64,000 bases of DNA from Bombyx mori (Eukaryota; Arthropoda; Insecta; Lepidoptera; Bombycidae). A model generated the notes under the pieces. That model searched no databases. It was not told the DNA's origin and was given only the letters and a program-made list of their open reading frames with translations. Position numbers and translations under genes: made by a program. Of this stretch, positions 1 through 12,700 are shown in pieces; position 1 is the stretch's first letter; every line of letters starts with the position of its first letter. The stretch is taken from the NCBI RefSeq assembly GCF_030269925.1, contig NC_085128.1, positions 8,620,501-8,684,500 on the forward strand, read 5' to 3'.

Positions 1-2512
1 AACTAATATAATGACAATAAAAAACGTCAAATTAAAACTTAAAGTACTTTTATATATACGGACTCAAGAAAACAGAAGAAAACACTTTTTTTTTACATTT
101 AGAATAATATACCAGCACGAATATAGTAGAACAGCTCTAAAAGTAACACAAGCAAACAACATAAATTTGGGGGAAACTATAGTTGTACAATATAACAAGC
201 TGATTTGTGAACACAAGAAATACCTTGGAAGCGCTATGATACTTTCATTACCATTTTTCAGTACAGAGGGAGACTTTTCGCTCAAAGCGACAATTAAACT
301 TTCATGTCTACGTCATTGAGTGCATAATGGGGTAAGAGGTGCCGCGCAATACTAAAATATATCGATAATAATATTAACATTCGAAAATTTTCAGGAACTA
401 ATTGAGACAGTCATGTAAGTAGGTGTTAGATAGTTAAATTTGATAAACATTTTAAAGAGATTACTTATTGATAAAAATGCTTTTTAATATAAAATTTAGG
501 GTCCAACAGTATAAATGATGATTTTAATTGTTTGTTACAATTAACATAAAAACTGGAATAAAGGGTGTGGAACCTTTAACAGATTTATCAAATATATGAC
601 CCTTTTCTTTTCCAAGAATATTTTACAAACTGAAAATAAACACGTAAAATGTTTATTTACTGCGTTTCTTGTATGTTACGTCTTAAGATAGAAAGGTACA
701 TGAATTTTTATTATTTTGGGTTGTAATTGAGCTTTGAGAACTTATACCTAATACGACAAATATGAAAATGGCCTTGTCGAAATAATAAATCTATAGTAAA
801 ATAAAATATATTTGATTGAATTTTGAAAATATGATGTTAAAGTACAAATAAGTAGATAAATTAAATCTGATTAAAAAGATTATCTCAGATGCCTACTTCA
901 CAATGCACTTGTTTCAATATTTCTAGTTAGGAGCACACCCTTGAATAATTTTTGATATTTATTTCCAATGAACATTTTAATACACCACTCTCACGTTTAT
1001 GGTCTGATAGAGCAGATTGAACATTTTTTGCTATTAAAATAAAGCGGTGCAATAATAATAACAATAACTTCCAGTCGTCTTCGTTTTAATATAGAAAAGA
1101 ACTATCATGCATCTATATTTACAGCTTCTTTCGAAAAGCCAGCAAAAAAATTGGAGTGCCTTACGTATTTAATATGATATGAAATTAGGATGGATGAATT
1201 TTATTCTAGTATAATTCAATGAAACACCATATAATTGTAGCATAATTGAAAACTCTTTTCAATGAAATTCATTGTTTAGGTACGGTAATGATTAGAACGA
1301 AGGTAATTTAATCATGATTATGTCTATATTACAAAAAAATATATAAATGAAAATAAGATATACATCGCTTTATCAGTGTGTTAATTACGTAAATGCACTA
1401 TTAATTGATATTTGGAAATTAATATCACGTTTTACGAAATTAAATGTCCATTGGGTAAATGAATGTACCTACTAAATTGAGCAAGTTTGAAATTGTGTTG
1501 TAAGAAATAACTTTATGTTATATGTTATAATTTTTTTTATAGAAAGAAAAGTAAAACTTAAGAAGAATTCCATAATATGTAAATTTACTGCATTTGAGTA
1601 TGTTTGTCGATGTTGGTAATACATAACAAATGTAGTCTGTGCCACATAATTATGTATATACAATATACATCTAATTAGATAGAACTATTGTTATAGTATT
1701 ATGATGGTAATAAATTTTACTGTAGACGGATGAATATCCATAATTAATATTTACATAAACAATTTAGGTGTTCACATATAGAGCTTCCCGAAATAACCCT
1801 CCTATTATTTGTCTACCACTCAGTAATCGAAACAAAAAACAATAAGTAAATTGTTCCACGGCAATCAATGTGAAGATAATTTTTCAATTTTTTAAACTTT
1901 ATCTCTTTTAAGCAATTTTATTATCTTCATTATCGTAACAATGAATTTGTAGATTTTATGTAAGCGAAAAATCGAGCGTTTTTTAAATAGTGGGCATCTG
2001 GCCACTATTCTCTTATATTTTAGTATAAGTTAAGAGGATTGTTCTCTTTAAAATTAATTAATGTACTATGAGTGAATAGTTTTTTTTTTTTCTAGAAATG
2101 AGTTCCCAATTTAGATTTGTTAAATAAATATTTGGCCAACAAAATTTAGTGTATAAGTTATTAATTAAAATTGTTGAACCGATAAATTATTAAATTAACT
2201 AATTGAAACTTATTATGTACCTATCTAGTTCTAATTAATTAATTATTAGTAAACCTGTAAATACATAATATATTTTGAATGTTTCACTCATATCAATCTA
2301 GAGAAACTGTCTTATTAGCAAATTGTAAGATTTGAATCCGAAACACTGAAATGTTTGGTTTATTCAAATGAATGTACGATTTAATTAAATACATGGTACC
2401 TAATAAGCTATTACTTTCATTTCTGAACTGGTACATACCACAATTTACCACTTAAGAGTAGCGACTTTTTCCTTCACCTTGTTTCTGGCTTAATAAAGGC
2501 TTAAGCCCAGGC
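1..2512. other. AT-rich 3' flank, nothing recognised
   Basis: Strongly AT-rich with many short homopolymers. Open frames here are no longer than about 100 codons, low in complexity and without motifs. Confidence 0.6.
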
Positions 2513-2632
2513 TTTGTAGGCAGCGGCTTGGCTCTGCCCCTGGCATTGCTGAAGTCCATGAGCGACGGTAACCACTCACCATCAGGTGGGCCGTATGCTC
2601 GTCTGCCTACAAGGGCAATAAAAAAAAAGCGC
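2513..2632 (+). repeat. LINE-type 3' tail, family B
   Basis: GTAGGCAGCGGCTTGGCTCT, CTGGCATTGCTGAAGTCCAT and CCATCAGGTGGGCCGTATGC end in AATAAAAAAAAA. A second copy is at 26353. Its last 60 bases resemble the Bm1 tail. Confidence 0.8.
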
Positions 2633-2941
2633 AAAATTTCTTGTAAAATTGGTTTATAGAAAAGTATGAAAAATACATTAAATCCACTCATAAAATTATT
2701 CTTTATCGTGGCATATTTATTTTATAAGGTAACTTAAGATTTATTGACGAGAAAAAGATCAATGTAATTACTGTAAAAAAATCTATATCGATATTTAATA
2801 TTATATTTTTTGGTTAAATTTTAAAGGGCTTGCCAAATCTCTTTTTAAATGATATTTTGCCATAAACAGGGCCAATAAAGGCTATGAATTGTCGAAATTA
2901 CTTACTGCAATAATCGCAATCCATCAATACTATCGTCGTCG

Positions 2942-3353
2942 TATCAAGTCGTCGTAGCCTAAAGGATAAGATGTCGAATCTCAGGCGGGTACCAATTTTT
3001 CTAATGAAATACGTACCTACTCAACAAATGTTCACGATTGACTTCCACGGTGAAGGAATAACATCGTGTAATGAAAATCAAACCCGCAAAATTATAATTT
3101 GTATTGTAATTATTGGTGGTAGGACCTCTTGTGAGTCCGCGCGGGTAGATACCCTGCCTATTTCTGCCGTGAAGCAGTAATGCGTTTCGGTTTGAAGGGT
3201 GGGGCAGCCGTTGTAAGTATACTGAGACCTTAGAATTTATATCTCAAAGTGGGCGGCGCATTTACGTTGTAGATGTCTATGGGCTCCAGTAACCACTTAA
3301 CACCAGGTGGGCTGTGAGCTCGTCCACCCATCTAAACAATAAAAAAAAAACTG
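2942..3353 (+). repeat. Bm1-type SINE, head partly deleted
   Basis: It starts AGTCGTCGTAGCCTAAAGG (pol III A-box region) but loses most of the tRNA-like arm before GGCGGGTACC. The rest of the consensus follows: GTGAAGGAATAACATCGTG, GTGGTAGGACCTCTTG, GCCGTGAAGCAGTAATGCG, and the tail CCAGGTGGGCTGTGAGCTCG ending in A's. Confidence 0.9.
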
Positions 3354-5282
3354 TTGTCTTGTTAACGTACTAACGTTAGTTTCGGTTTAATCATGTTTAT
3401 TTTTTTCTTGAATTTTGGAAATCACTGAAGTTTGAAGAAAACTCGAACACTGAAGAAAACATTTTTTTACTTTATGTAACGTAACACTTTACATGAAGTA
3501 AAAAAAATGTTATTACGTTCGTTGTAGTTGGGCCGTTGGATGAGTTCTCAGCGGTTTCTGGAGCCCATAGACACCAATCACGATTTAAATCTAGAGTTCG
3601 AGTATTGAGAAATAAAAAGACTTATGGTTTAAAAAAGGAGTATGCGGCGGAACAAAATAAAAACAACTTATTAATAGTTATGGTTTTATTTTATTTTATT
3701 TTATAAGCAATAAAAATTAATTCCCATACGTGTAACAAACGAACCGTATTTATGAATTACATAAAATTTATTGTAATAAATAGCAATAAGGATAAAAATT
3801 ATATCGTCGTCGTTGGAAGTGACAATGAACTCAACGCAAAACAATTATACGTGCTATAACGTCCACCGACAGACTGCTTCGCAAGTCAATTCTACTTTTA
3901 CCAATAATAACACTTCGATACACTACATACTAAAACATGAAGGCACTTTTAATTTAGGTTTTTAAAGAAACAGTCATCGGTAACGAAGAGGTATATAATA
4001 ATGCAAAGGTTTAATTAATAGGATTTCAGTACGTTCATAATTATTAATAATATTGAGTTTACTTACGTTTGGTGGATATGAAAATAAAATTTTAAATGAA
4101 ACTTATCGGATTGTCCGTTGGAGTACTTGTCAGGTTTGTAAAACGCAATGTGTCTATTTTTTTTGAGATATGAACTGTGTAGTGTATGAAAGTGTTTCAA
4201 ATCTTATTGTGAAATCCGTTCAAATAATGTGAAGCAGTCCGACCATGCTTTCTTTGGTAAGACAGGATTAAATTTAAAAAACAAATAACGTTTAAGATAA
4301 TTTTATAATTAAAGTGAATGAATGCGACGTAAATCAAAAGTGTAATACTTACGATACATAAATTTAATTATTTTCGTATTTATTCAAGAAGTCTTTCTAA
4401 ATATTCATTCATTTCCCTACGTTTTATTTCAACGTCATTGAAGTACGAAATGTCGTTCGCCAAGAATGAGCGCACTCTCCATTTCAATCTTCACACGAAT
4501 TTGTTATATTCATTTCATTAATTATAATTTCTTAGTATAACATTATCTATAAGGGGTGTATAAGTTCATAATTATTAAATTCGAATATTTTAATTTAACA
4601 TATGTATATTAATAAACAGATTTTTATTTCGTTCAATAAAATAATTGAAATTAATTTCTATTTCACTGATAACATAAACTGTAGTCACGATTCTCAACAC
4701 ATCTATTACATTATTGTAGTACTATAAATACATAATTACATTATTTAATAGATAACTGTAAATTATTGAAAAAACATTAAGATTATTAGGATTCAACAGA
4801 GACAACTCGAACGACGTGAAAACGATGGTAACTGATGATATGTGCCAATATAACATTTGTTACAATAAACTTAAGGAACAATTTTGGTTGATGTTAAACA
4901 TTTAAATAAAACATTCTGAAGATTCAAGTGAACGCAATGACTGACAAAATACAAGAAGAACGTCACAATCAACTGCATCAACGAAAACATAAAATATTTT
5001 AAATAATGACTCACGCCGTTCACAATAATGTTTTATGCAACATTAAGAAAAAACATTAACATTATTCATCTATTTTATTATCAACGTAATGACAACACAT
5101 GAATAGATATATTTTTATTCGATAAAACTATAAAAAATCAAAGAGGTAAATTTCGAGTGTCATTTACCTAGCCTATGATAAACCTTTCGAAGTGGAACTC
5201 GCGACGAGAAACAATTTACCGAAACTACATAGTGAGTGCATTCCAAACTATGCGAGTGCGGCTTCGACGCTGTGATCGATTG
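3354..5282. other. AT-rich flank, nothing recognised
   Basis: Apart from a possible worn reverse SINE tail at about 3520-3600 (GGTTTCTGGAGCCCATAGAC), I see no gene or repeat. Confidence 0.5.
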
Positions 5283-5402
5283 TCACCGCCGCCCGTCACT
5301 GTGGCGCGTCAGTCCGCGTCACAATGGCGCGTCACAGAGACGCGTTACAGTGGCGCGTCACAGTGATGCGTCACAGTCACTCATCACAGTCGCGCGTCAC
5401 TA
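5283..5402. repeat. GC-rich minisatellite
   Basis: Degenerate direct repeats built on GTGGCGCGTCAC (for example GTCACAATGGCGCGTCACAG and GTTACAGTGGCGCGTCACAG), about six units. It stands out from AT-rich flank. Confidence 0.75.
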
Positions 5403-5826
5403 CTCCACGATATGCCTATCGGGAGACGCGCCGATCATTTATTATATTAAGCGAAGGAATTATATAGTAGATAGATTTGGCACAGAGCTCCGAAGGGGAA
5501 ACGTTTTATACAAATATCTTCTATTGAGTTATACGAAAAAGTGATACAAAGTCATCTTGTGTATCTTTGTTATGGGCGTCGAACACAAAGCTTAGTGCTA
5601 TTCGATCTAATATTCAACTATTTGTCTATTGTATATAAGATAATTTTTTTTGTTAACATAGCTGTAATATTTATGATTATTTTTACTTTTTATTTAACAC
5701 AGCCATTAATCACTGTTTGATGATAAAGTTACATATTGTTTAACTAAGGTTGCTCACTGATTTCTATTAATTTGAGCTTCAATTTTGTTTAATCAGATTT
5801 TTTATCCGAAATATCGATTAATTTAC

Positions 5827-5880
5827 CATATTATATAACGAAACAGGTGTTGATCGCCACCTGTTTCGTTATATAATATG
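5827..5880. other. Perfect 23-bp hairpin
   Basis: CATATTATATAACGAAACAG GTG pairs without mismatch to its complement across an 8-base loop (TTGATCGC). It lies 720 bp past the sif stop. It could be a MITE remnant or a folded RNA; no more can be said. Confidence 0.7.
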
Positions 5881-6224
5881 ATTGCGCACGCATTGATCGA
5901 GACATGTCTTGCAAAAATTAACAGGACTAACCGTCTTAAAGAAAAATTTATTGTTCTAAATAAATTATCAATTAATTTAATAATAACAATAAAATTACAT
6001 ACTTCACTCTTGTTATGTGCATAATTTGATTGAGAGTACGAAAAGTGTAGACTGATGTCATCATTTGGTGAATGATCCAATATGCTTACATGATATTAAA
6101 CCTAATATTTACTATCATATTTTTTATTTATTTGTGATTTAACTAAAACAATACAAAAACAAAGAAGAACGAATTAATACACAAATCCCGTTTCATACAT
6201 CTCTAACAATAGGTGCTTCAAATA

Positions 6225-6291
6225 TTTATTACATACAATTAAAATAGAAAATTTGCCCAAAAAATATTAGCAAAGAAAGAAAATATTTATT
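6225..6291 (-). terminator. Candidate poly(A) signals for sif
   Basis: Two AATAAA hexamers lie on the minus strand, at 6286-6291 and 6225-6230, 307-375 bp past the stop codon. They are the first AATAAA motifs I see downstream of exon 24 and would give a 3' UTR of about 330-400 bases. In AT-rich DNA such hexamers also arise by chance. Confidence 0.4.
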
Positions 6292-6597
6292 GATTTCATA
6301 TAAAACTGCGTCCTATTGTAGATAATTATAGATGTTGGCGTTTCAATTTTCCATAGTGAGCCCAGGTAGAGATGTCAGTGCGGAATCAGCAGCTAGTGCT
6401 ATTTAATCACGATAATGAGTATCAGACAAATCCAAATGGGCGTGGCTCAACGATGTTTTTATCGAAACAATCACCGTTCGTCATCAGTGAGCGCGCTAGC
6501 AACGAGGGGCGCGGGAACCATCGCGAAATATGCTAGAAGTTCGATGTAAAATGCAGAGACTGACCGCGTTCAAACGATCGGTGGCGGCGGCGGGCGC

Positions 6598-6737
6598 CTA
6601 GTGCCGGTGGTCGGGGGCGAGCGACTTGCGGCTGGCGGAGAGGTGAGGGGCGCGCGGGGCGGGGCGCTGCGGGCGCGGGAGCGTGCTGGCCGCGGCGCCT
6701 TCGCTCAACACGTCGCGCGGTTTCCACACGGGCGACC
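6598..6737 (-). CDS. sif: sif exon 24: terminal exon
   Basis: The acceptor TTGTAG precedes GG, which completes an Arg codon with the last base of exon 23. It then encodes [20 protein letters not shown], a Pro/Arg-rich segment, [13 protein letters not shown] and a TAG stop at 6598-6600. The hydrophobic [10 protein letters not shown] looks like a conserved motif. Two other frames are open here, so the choice rests on phase agreement with exon 23. Confidence 0.72.
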
Positions 6738-9700
6738 CTACAACACACCAAACACCGAACTCTTTATAACTCGTCTGTTGTCGACGACGGACGGACGGAC
6801 GACCTCATCTACGGAATTTGGACATTTCGTTTCGAATAGATCGCCAGGTGTTCGCGGGAAAGAGTTGAATGTTTGATGAATGTTGTCGTAGGTTCCCCGC
6901 CCGAGCAGAAAGCGCGCGGCTGGACCCGCTCGAATGCGTTGGCTCGCGATCGCGGTATTGAAATGAAAAGGCTGAGCGTCCGGAGGGTCGTCTACGCCGG
7001 TCAACATTCTCATCGAACATTCAAGCGGAAGCGGCAAACTCTTCACAATTCATTGACTGAGTTTAACGTTCAAAACCAATACAGCTATTTCAAAAATGCT
7101 AATAATTTGACAAACACTGATTTTTAGTGAAAACTATTCTTGATGAATCGTCCAATTTCAGTTAATTAGGTCACTACCGATGCACTTTGTCACCTATGAA
7201 AATACCTAAACAGTAAAATATGTTATATTATGTTAATAAGCTCCTAATTAGGAAACTACGGGGTTTATTCTATGGAAGGGAAGCAACACCAATTCTACGT
7301 TGTATTCATAATTTGATACTTGAAAATTGAATTCGTTAATCTTAATCTACCCTACTGTATAACTTTGCTTGTCAATGTTGATTACATTACAATAGTTAAA
7401 TTATGATTAATATTTGAGATAAGGATAACATGCATTTTCCATAGTATAATATGATTATTATTATTATAAATAACGGTGCATAGATAAACATTGCGCTACC
7501 CACTATATTTAATAGCTGTAATATTAATACATTAGTTGAATTAATTAGAAACATATCATGCGTGGGCTGCAATAAGACAGTCCGGATAAGAACTGGAAAA
7601 TGTTTTTGTGGACCGAAAAAATAAATTAAATACTTGACAAGGTCACTATTTGAGAGGAAGACTTCGGCAATAGCAGAGGAGATGACCGACGTTAGTAAAA
7701 TTTTCGTAAATTATATATAAATCTCAGTCTAATAGGAATTAACAATAAAAACTAACTTAAATTGACAAGAATACTATGAGTAAGTTTCATTTAAAAAAAA
7801 TCAAACAGTACAATACCACAGCCATATTAATAACTTGCTTAGCGCTTGCTAGAAATAATTATAGTTGATAAATTTTAATTTAATAATTTAACGTTTTAAA
7901 ATCCAACTACGCGTACTTCTACTATAAGAGTTGTGAGACCGTTAACATTCTAACAACTACTCTACGAGCCAGTGTCTGGGTAGATAGTAACGTATGAAAC
8001 TTCCAGCGGAAACTTCAAGTATACGTGTTATGTCAAATCCAGTTTATTAATTTGTTTACCTATTAACTTAGTAGTGTATATTTGTGACCGTAAATATGTC
8101 CTAAAATAAACTAAAATAAATCACAGATTGAAGATAAACAATATGTACTCACGTAATAATACCGTTAAACCTAATAAAGCTGTTTTAATAATACATACAT
8201 ACGTTTTGCTTAAATAACATCAATTCCATTTAAAGTTAAAAATAATAGGCACATAATTTAAGTACTTTAAAGTTGTAAAGAACCTAATAGAAAGACACGA
8301 GTCGGTGTAAAAATTTATACATGAATTTGATCGAAGTCGTTTGCGTCACAATGGCGCCGGCCCGAGCCCGCGCCGTCTACCGTCTCGATACTGCTGCGGT
8401 TCGAACAAGTCAGTATTGATTGGGGGGTCATTGACCTCCGCCGTGTTTTGGGGGACTTCCCCTTCCCCTTATGCTAGGAACTTTTACTCTGCCTTTTCCC
8501 AGAGAGGTAGCACTGCACGCAGGTCGTGTGCTCGATCGCCTTGGCGATGGACTCTGTAGACTTCGACACCACGATGCCCATTTTCATCGCTTTATCTTCG
8601 ACCTTCGCGAGTTGCGAGTAGTGCGTCGCTCTGTCGAGCGAGTTGGTTCCCAGACGCGCCAGCTTCTCGCCGCCGGACTTAGACGAGCGGCGGCTCGCGC
8701 CCGGCGACTTGCAGGGGGACCTATCGAAGCTGGCCTGCGGTGTGCGCATTATGCCCTTCTTGGGGGCCGGCTTGGGGGAGCGAGATCTATCAACGCTGTT
8801 CTCGCGGGACTTCATGATGCTACCGCGCGGGGACCTGGAGCCGTCGAAGCTTTGCTGCGGTGACTTGGACTTGTCGATGGAGCCTCGGGGAGATCTGGAC
8901 TGGTCGAAGCTCCCACGGGGAGATCGGTGTAGCGTTTTAGTTTGTTTTAGGCTAGATTTATTCGGAGATTTGCACACGATAACCTTCGTTACGCGGTCGC
9001 GGTCCGGGGAGGCGCGGTCGAGAGAGCGGTTCGGGGATCTGTCTCTGTTAATGCTGCTGCCGCTGCACGATCGGATCACTTTTATCTTCTTTTCGGATGA
9101 TTTCTTCTCGGGCGAAGACTTCAACGAAAGAGATTCTTGCTTACCTAGCTCCTTGACCATGACGGGTTGGTAATGGGTCGGCTGGTGGGAGGACTGGATG
9201 AGTCTGGCCTGGCTGCCTGTACTTCCAGCGCTCAGAGTCGATGTCGTGCTGAAATATTTGAAATTGTACATATGTTGTTTTGTACACCATTCGAAGTTGT
9301 TATTGGCGGAAACATGATTTTCATGCATATTACGAAATTTCCGTGAAGTCAGACCTGCAGCTTCTGACATAGTAGCAAGATAATTGACTAATATTTTACT
9401 CTACTTATAGGTTTTTATAGGAAATAAGATGGATAGATATGTGCATGTGTAACAAACATACATGTGGTACCTTAGCGTGAGATGGTTGGGGGTTCGTCCT
9501 AGGCTGCGTTTGACGGGAGGCGGCGGGGGTTCGTCCTCGCCCTCGGAGCGCGACCCCGCCGGCTCCTTGTCGGACTCCACCGGCGCGGCGGCCGACGACG
9601 CCACGCGCTTGCCTCCGTTCTCTGTCAGCACACAAATATTAATTACGTCGCTATCGTGCGTACTGCACATTATAACTGTACAATGATCCGGTCATCGTCC

Positions 9701-12700
9701 TCGTCGAACCCATCGCTTGTGACGAAGGGCTCGACGAGTAAATTAACCCACAGACACAGCATACTGAGTTTCTCGCCGGATCTTCTCAGTGGGTCGCGTT
9801 TCCGATCCGGAGGTAGATTCTGCGAAGCACGGCTCTTGCTAGGGTTCGTGTTAGCAACGTCATCAGGTTTGAGCCCCGTGCGCTCACCTAGTAGTTTAGG
9901 TTACGCTGAAATAGCCTCTCAAGGCTATCAGCTTAGGTAGGAAATAAAAAAAAAGCACAATGAACGCAACCTTCACTACAACGACCAGTAGAATCGGCAG
10001 ATGTGAACTTAGTAATTTTCCAATTTTAAGCCAATAATAATCGTATTGGAAAGTAGATAAGAACCAGATGCGTAAACACGGCTATTGAATGTACGGTAGT
10101 TGACCTTAGAATTGGGTACGGTTCGTATTGCGGGTTTGCGAAATGTTAAGCTACCTAAATTTTAGACAAAGATTGTTCTTATTAGGAGGTTAAATCTATA
10201 CTCAGATTCACTATGTGTTTTAATCATTTGCAAAGATTATTGTCATTTTACATTTAATTTGGCTTAGAACTTTTTAGGTGTTTTAAATAAAACATAATCT
10301 ATTATGTTCTGATTGTTAGTGGTCATCCGGACTATCTTAGATGCATAGCCACATTTAGTTATTCGAAACTTCTGAAAGTCGACGTCAAGGGCTGCACCAA
10401 CATCGAGAACTAAAAAGGGATTATGAACAATACGAAGGGAGCTCTCTCTCTCTCTCACTCTCTCCTATGCGAAGTACAAGTAGCTATTATTTGGGATCTT
10501 CAGTGCGAAAAGGCGAGCTCATTAGGCGAGAGCGGTCCTCTGCATTTCGAAGCTAGAAAATTCAGTTACTTTACGCAGATTCTAAAATTCTTACCCACAA
10601 CATCGCCTATGGTTTTACTTCGCTGCCTGAAGGGTTCTTCGGGGCCAGAGTCTTGGGTTTCTTCTGCATCCTGGGAATTCTCACGAGATATGTTTCCAAC
10701 CTGAAAACGTATTGAACGCTAATTAAAACAGAGTCACAAGTAACATAATATTTTGTAAGTGAGTAATTTTTACGTACTTCGATGTTTCCAGCCGAGAGAC
10801 GTTGGCCGGTGGTTTTTGGTTTCTTCGTTTTACCAAGAGTTTGGGATCCCTGCATCACATGCACCTAGTGGTTCACAGAGTAAATGTAAGAACAGATAAC
10901 AACGCAAACGTGTGAATGATACAAGTGCATACGAGCTTAGTAAGTATAGTGCGACATATGAACTCAAGAATCTAGCGTAGTACAGTGCAGTACTGTGTGA
11001 ATGTTTGCTGCGGTATTCTTTTATGAGCGCGTTGCATGGTAATGACACTTTTAAGCCAAATCTTATATTTTCTTCTTACATTCTTTTAAAATTTGAAATC
11101 GATTACAAGCGAAATGAGTTGAAGTTGATTAATTTCAGATTTAAATCGATTGGGATGAAATTAAACGAAACGAGATATGATGGAATCATTAAAATGGCGT
11201 TTATTTAATTCGATTTTTTCTGTGGACTTGTTGGAAGAACCCGAGAAGCTAAGTCCATCTGCTTTTTTTTATTTTCCCACATTTGAGCATTTTCATAGAT
11301 GCTAGACATTTAATGAACCACCGTTATACACATTTAAAAGCAAAGAAACACTAAATGGATCAAATAAAACAATTCACACAGTCTCGCGTTCCCGCCAAGA
11401 AATCTTTATAATTTGTTTTTACTCTTTTTTTTTACAAATCGCTTACAGTTAGTCCCTAAATTAGGATTCCCCGTGCTATGGGTACCAGAGACTGACATAC
11501 ATATTTATATACGTCTAAAACTACTACCTTGGGCGCAGCGGTCAGCGGCGCTAACTACGCGCTTTTTTTTTTCTGCATTTGCTGATAGCTTTGAGAGGCT
11601 ATTTCAGCTTCTCCTTGACGTGTAGGTGAGCTCACGGGGCTCAAGCTGGAGTGTTGCTAACACTGGCCCTAGCAAGAACAGTGCTTCGCAGAGTCTACCA
11701 CCGGATCGGAAACGCGACCCACTGAGAAGATCCAGCGAGAAACTCAGTGAGCTTGTCAGTATGGTGTGACGAAACAAAGTGTACTATTTGGTGTGGTTCA
11801 CGAGTGTCCTTTTTTCTTTTCTTTCCCTACCAATGCTGATAGCCTTGAGAGGCTTAACCTAACGTGTAGGTGAGCTCACGGGGCTCAAACCGGAACGAGT
11901 GTCCTGTACCTGGTGCTTGGGGCGGTCGAGGGTGTGCGGGGCGCGCGGGGGGAGCGGCGCGGGCCGAGCGCTCGGCAGCGACATGTTGCGCACCGACTCG
12001 CGGATGATCTGACGGATCGTCTTCAAGAAGGCGTTGCGGAAGTCGGCAGTGCTGTTTCACAACAACACCGAACCAAATTGAACAAGATGCGAAGATGCGT
12101 GCGCTTATGATTAGATCTCTAATAAATACTTTTACTGGTGGTAGGACCTCTTAGGAGTCCGCACGGGTAGGTACCACCACCCTGTTTATTTCTGCCGTGA
12201 AGCAGTAATGCGTTTCGGTTTGAAGGGCGGAGCACCCGTTGTAACTATACTTGGGACCTTAGAGCTTATATCGTAAGATGAGTGGCAGCATTTCCGCTGT
12301 AGTTGTCTATGGGTTCCGGTAACCACTTAACACCAGGTGGGTTGTGAGCTCGTCCATCCACCTAAGCAATATAAAAGAAAACGTTAATTCCTCAAAACTA
12401 TATCTTTTTGGATCTGAATGATAATACAATATCAAAAAGATCGTCACTCAAACTGCGTTAAACTTCCGAACGAGCGTGAAACAACTTCGTACAACTTGTC
12501 CGTACCGTGAACTGGGTTAAGCATTACGTCAAAACGTCAAAACTTCGCTATACTACGAGTACATAGTTCCGCAAACATTTTTAAAGCACGAACAACTTCC
12601 ATTAGAAGTATCGAATAGGTTTAGTTCTTTGTTCCGAAGACGAGATTCAAAGTTAATTCTAATTTACATAACAACATTTTTTAATATTTGTACTATGCAG

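Noticed and set aside
5175..5544. Short plus-strand ORFs of 63 and 102 codons
   Set aside because: They arise from the minisatellite and show repeat-derived composition.
8471..9173. Plus-strand open frames of 130 and 176 codons
   Set aside because: They are antisense shadows of exon 23; their codons mirror its Ser/Arg/Pro repeats.
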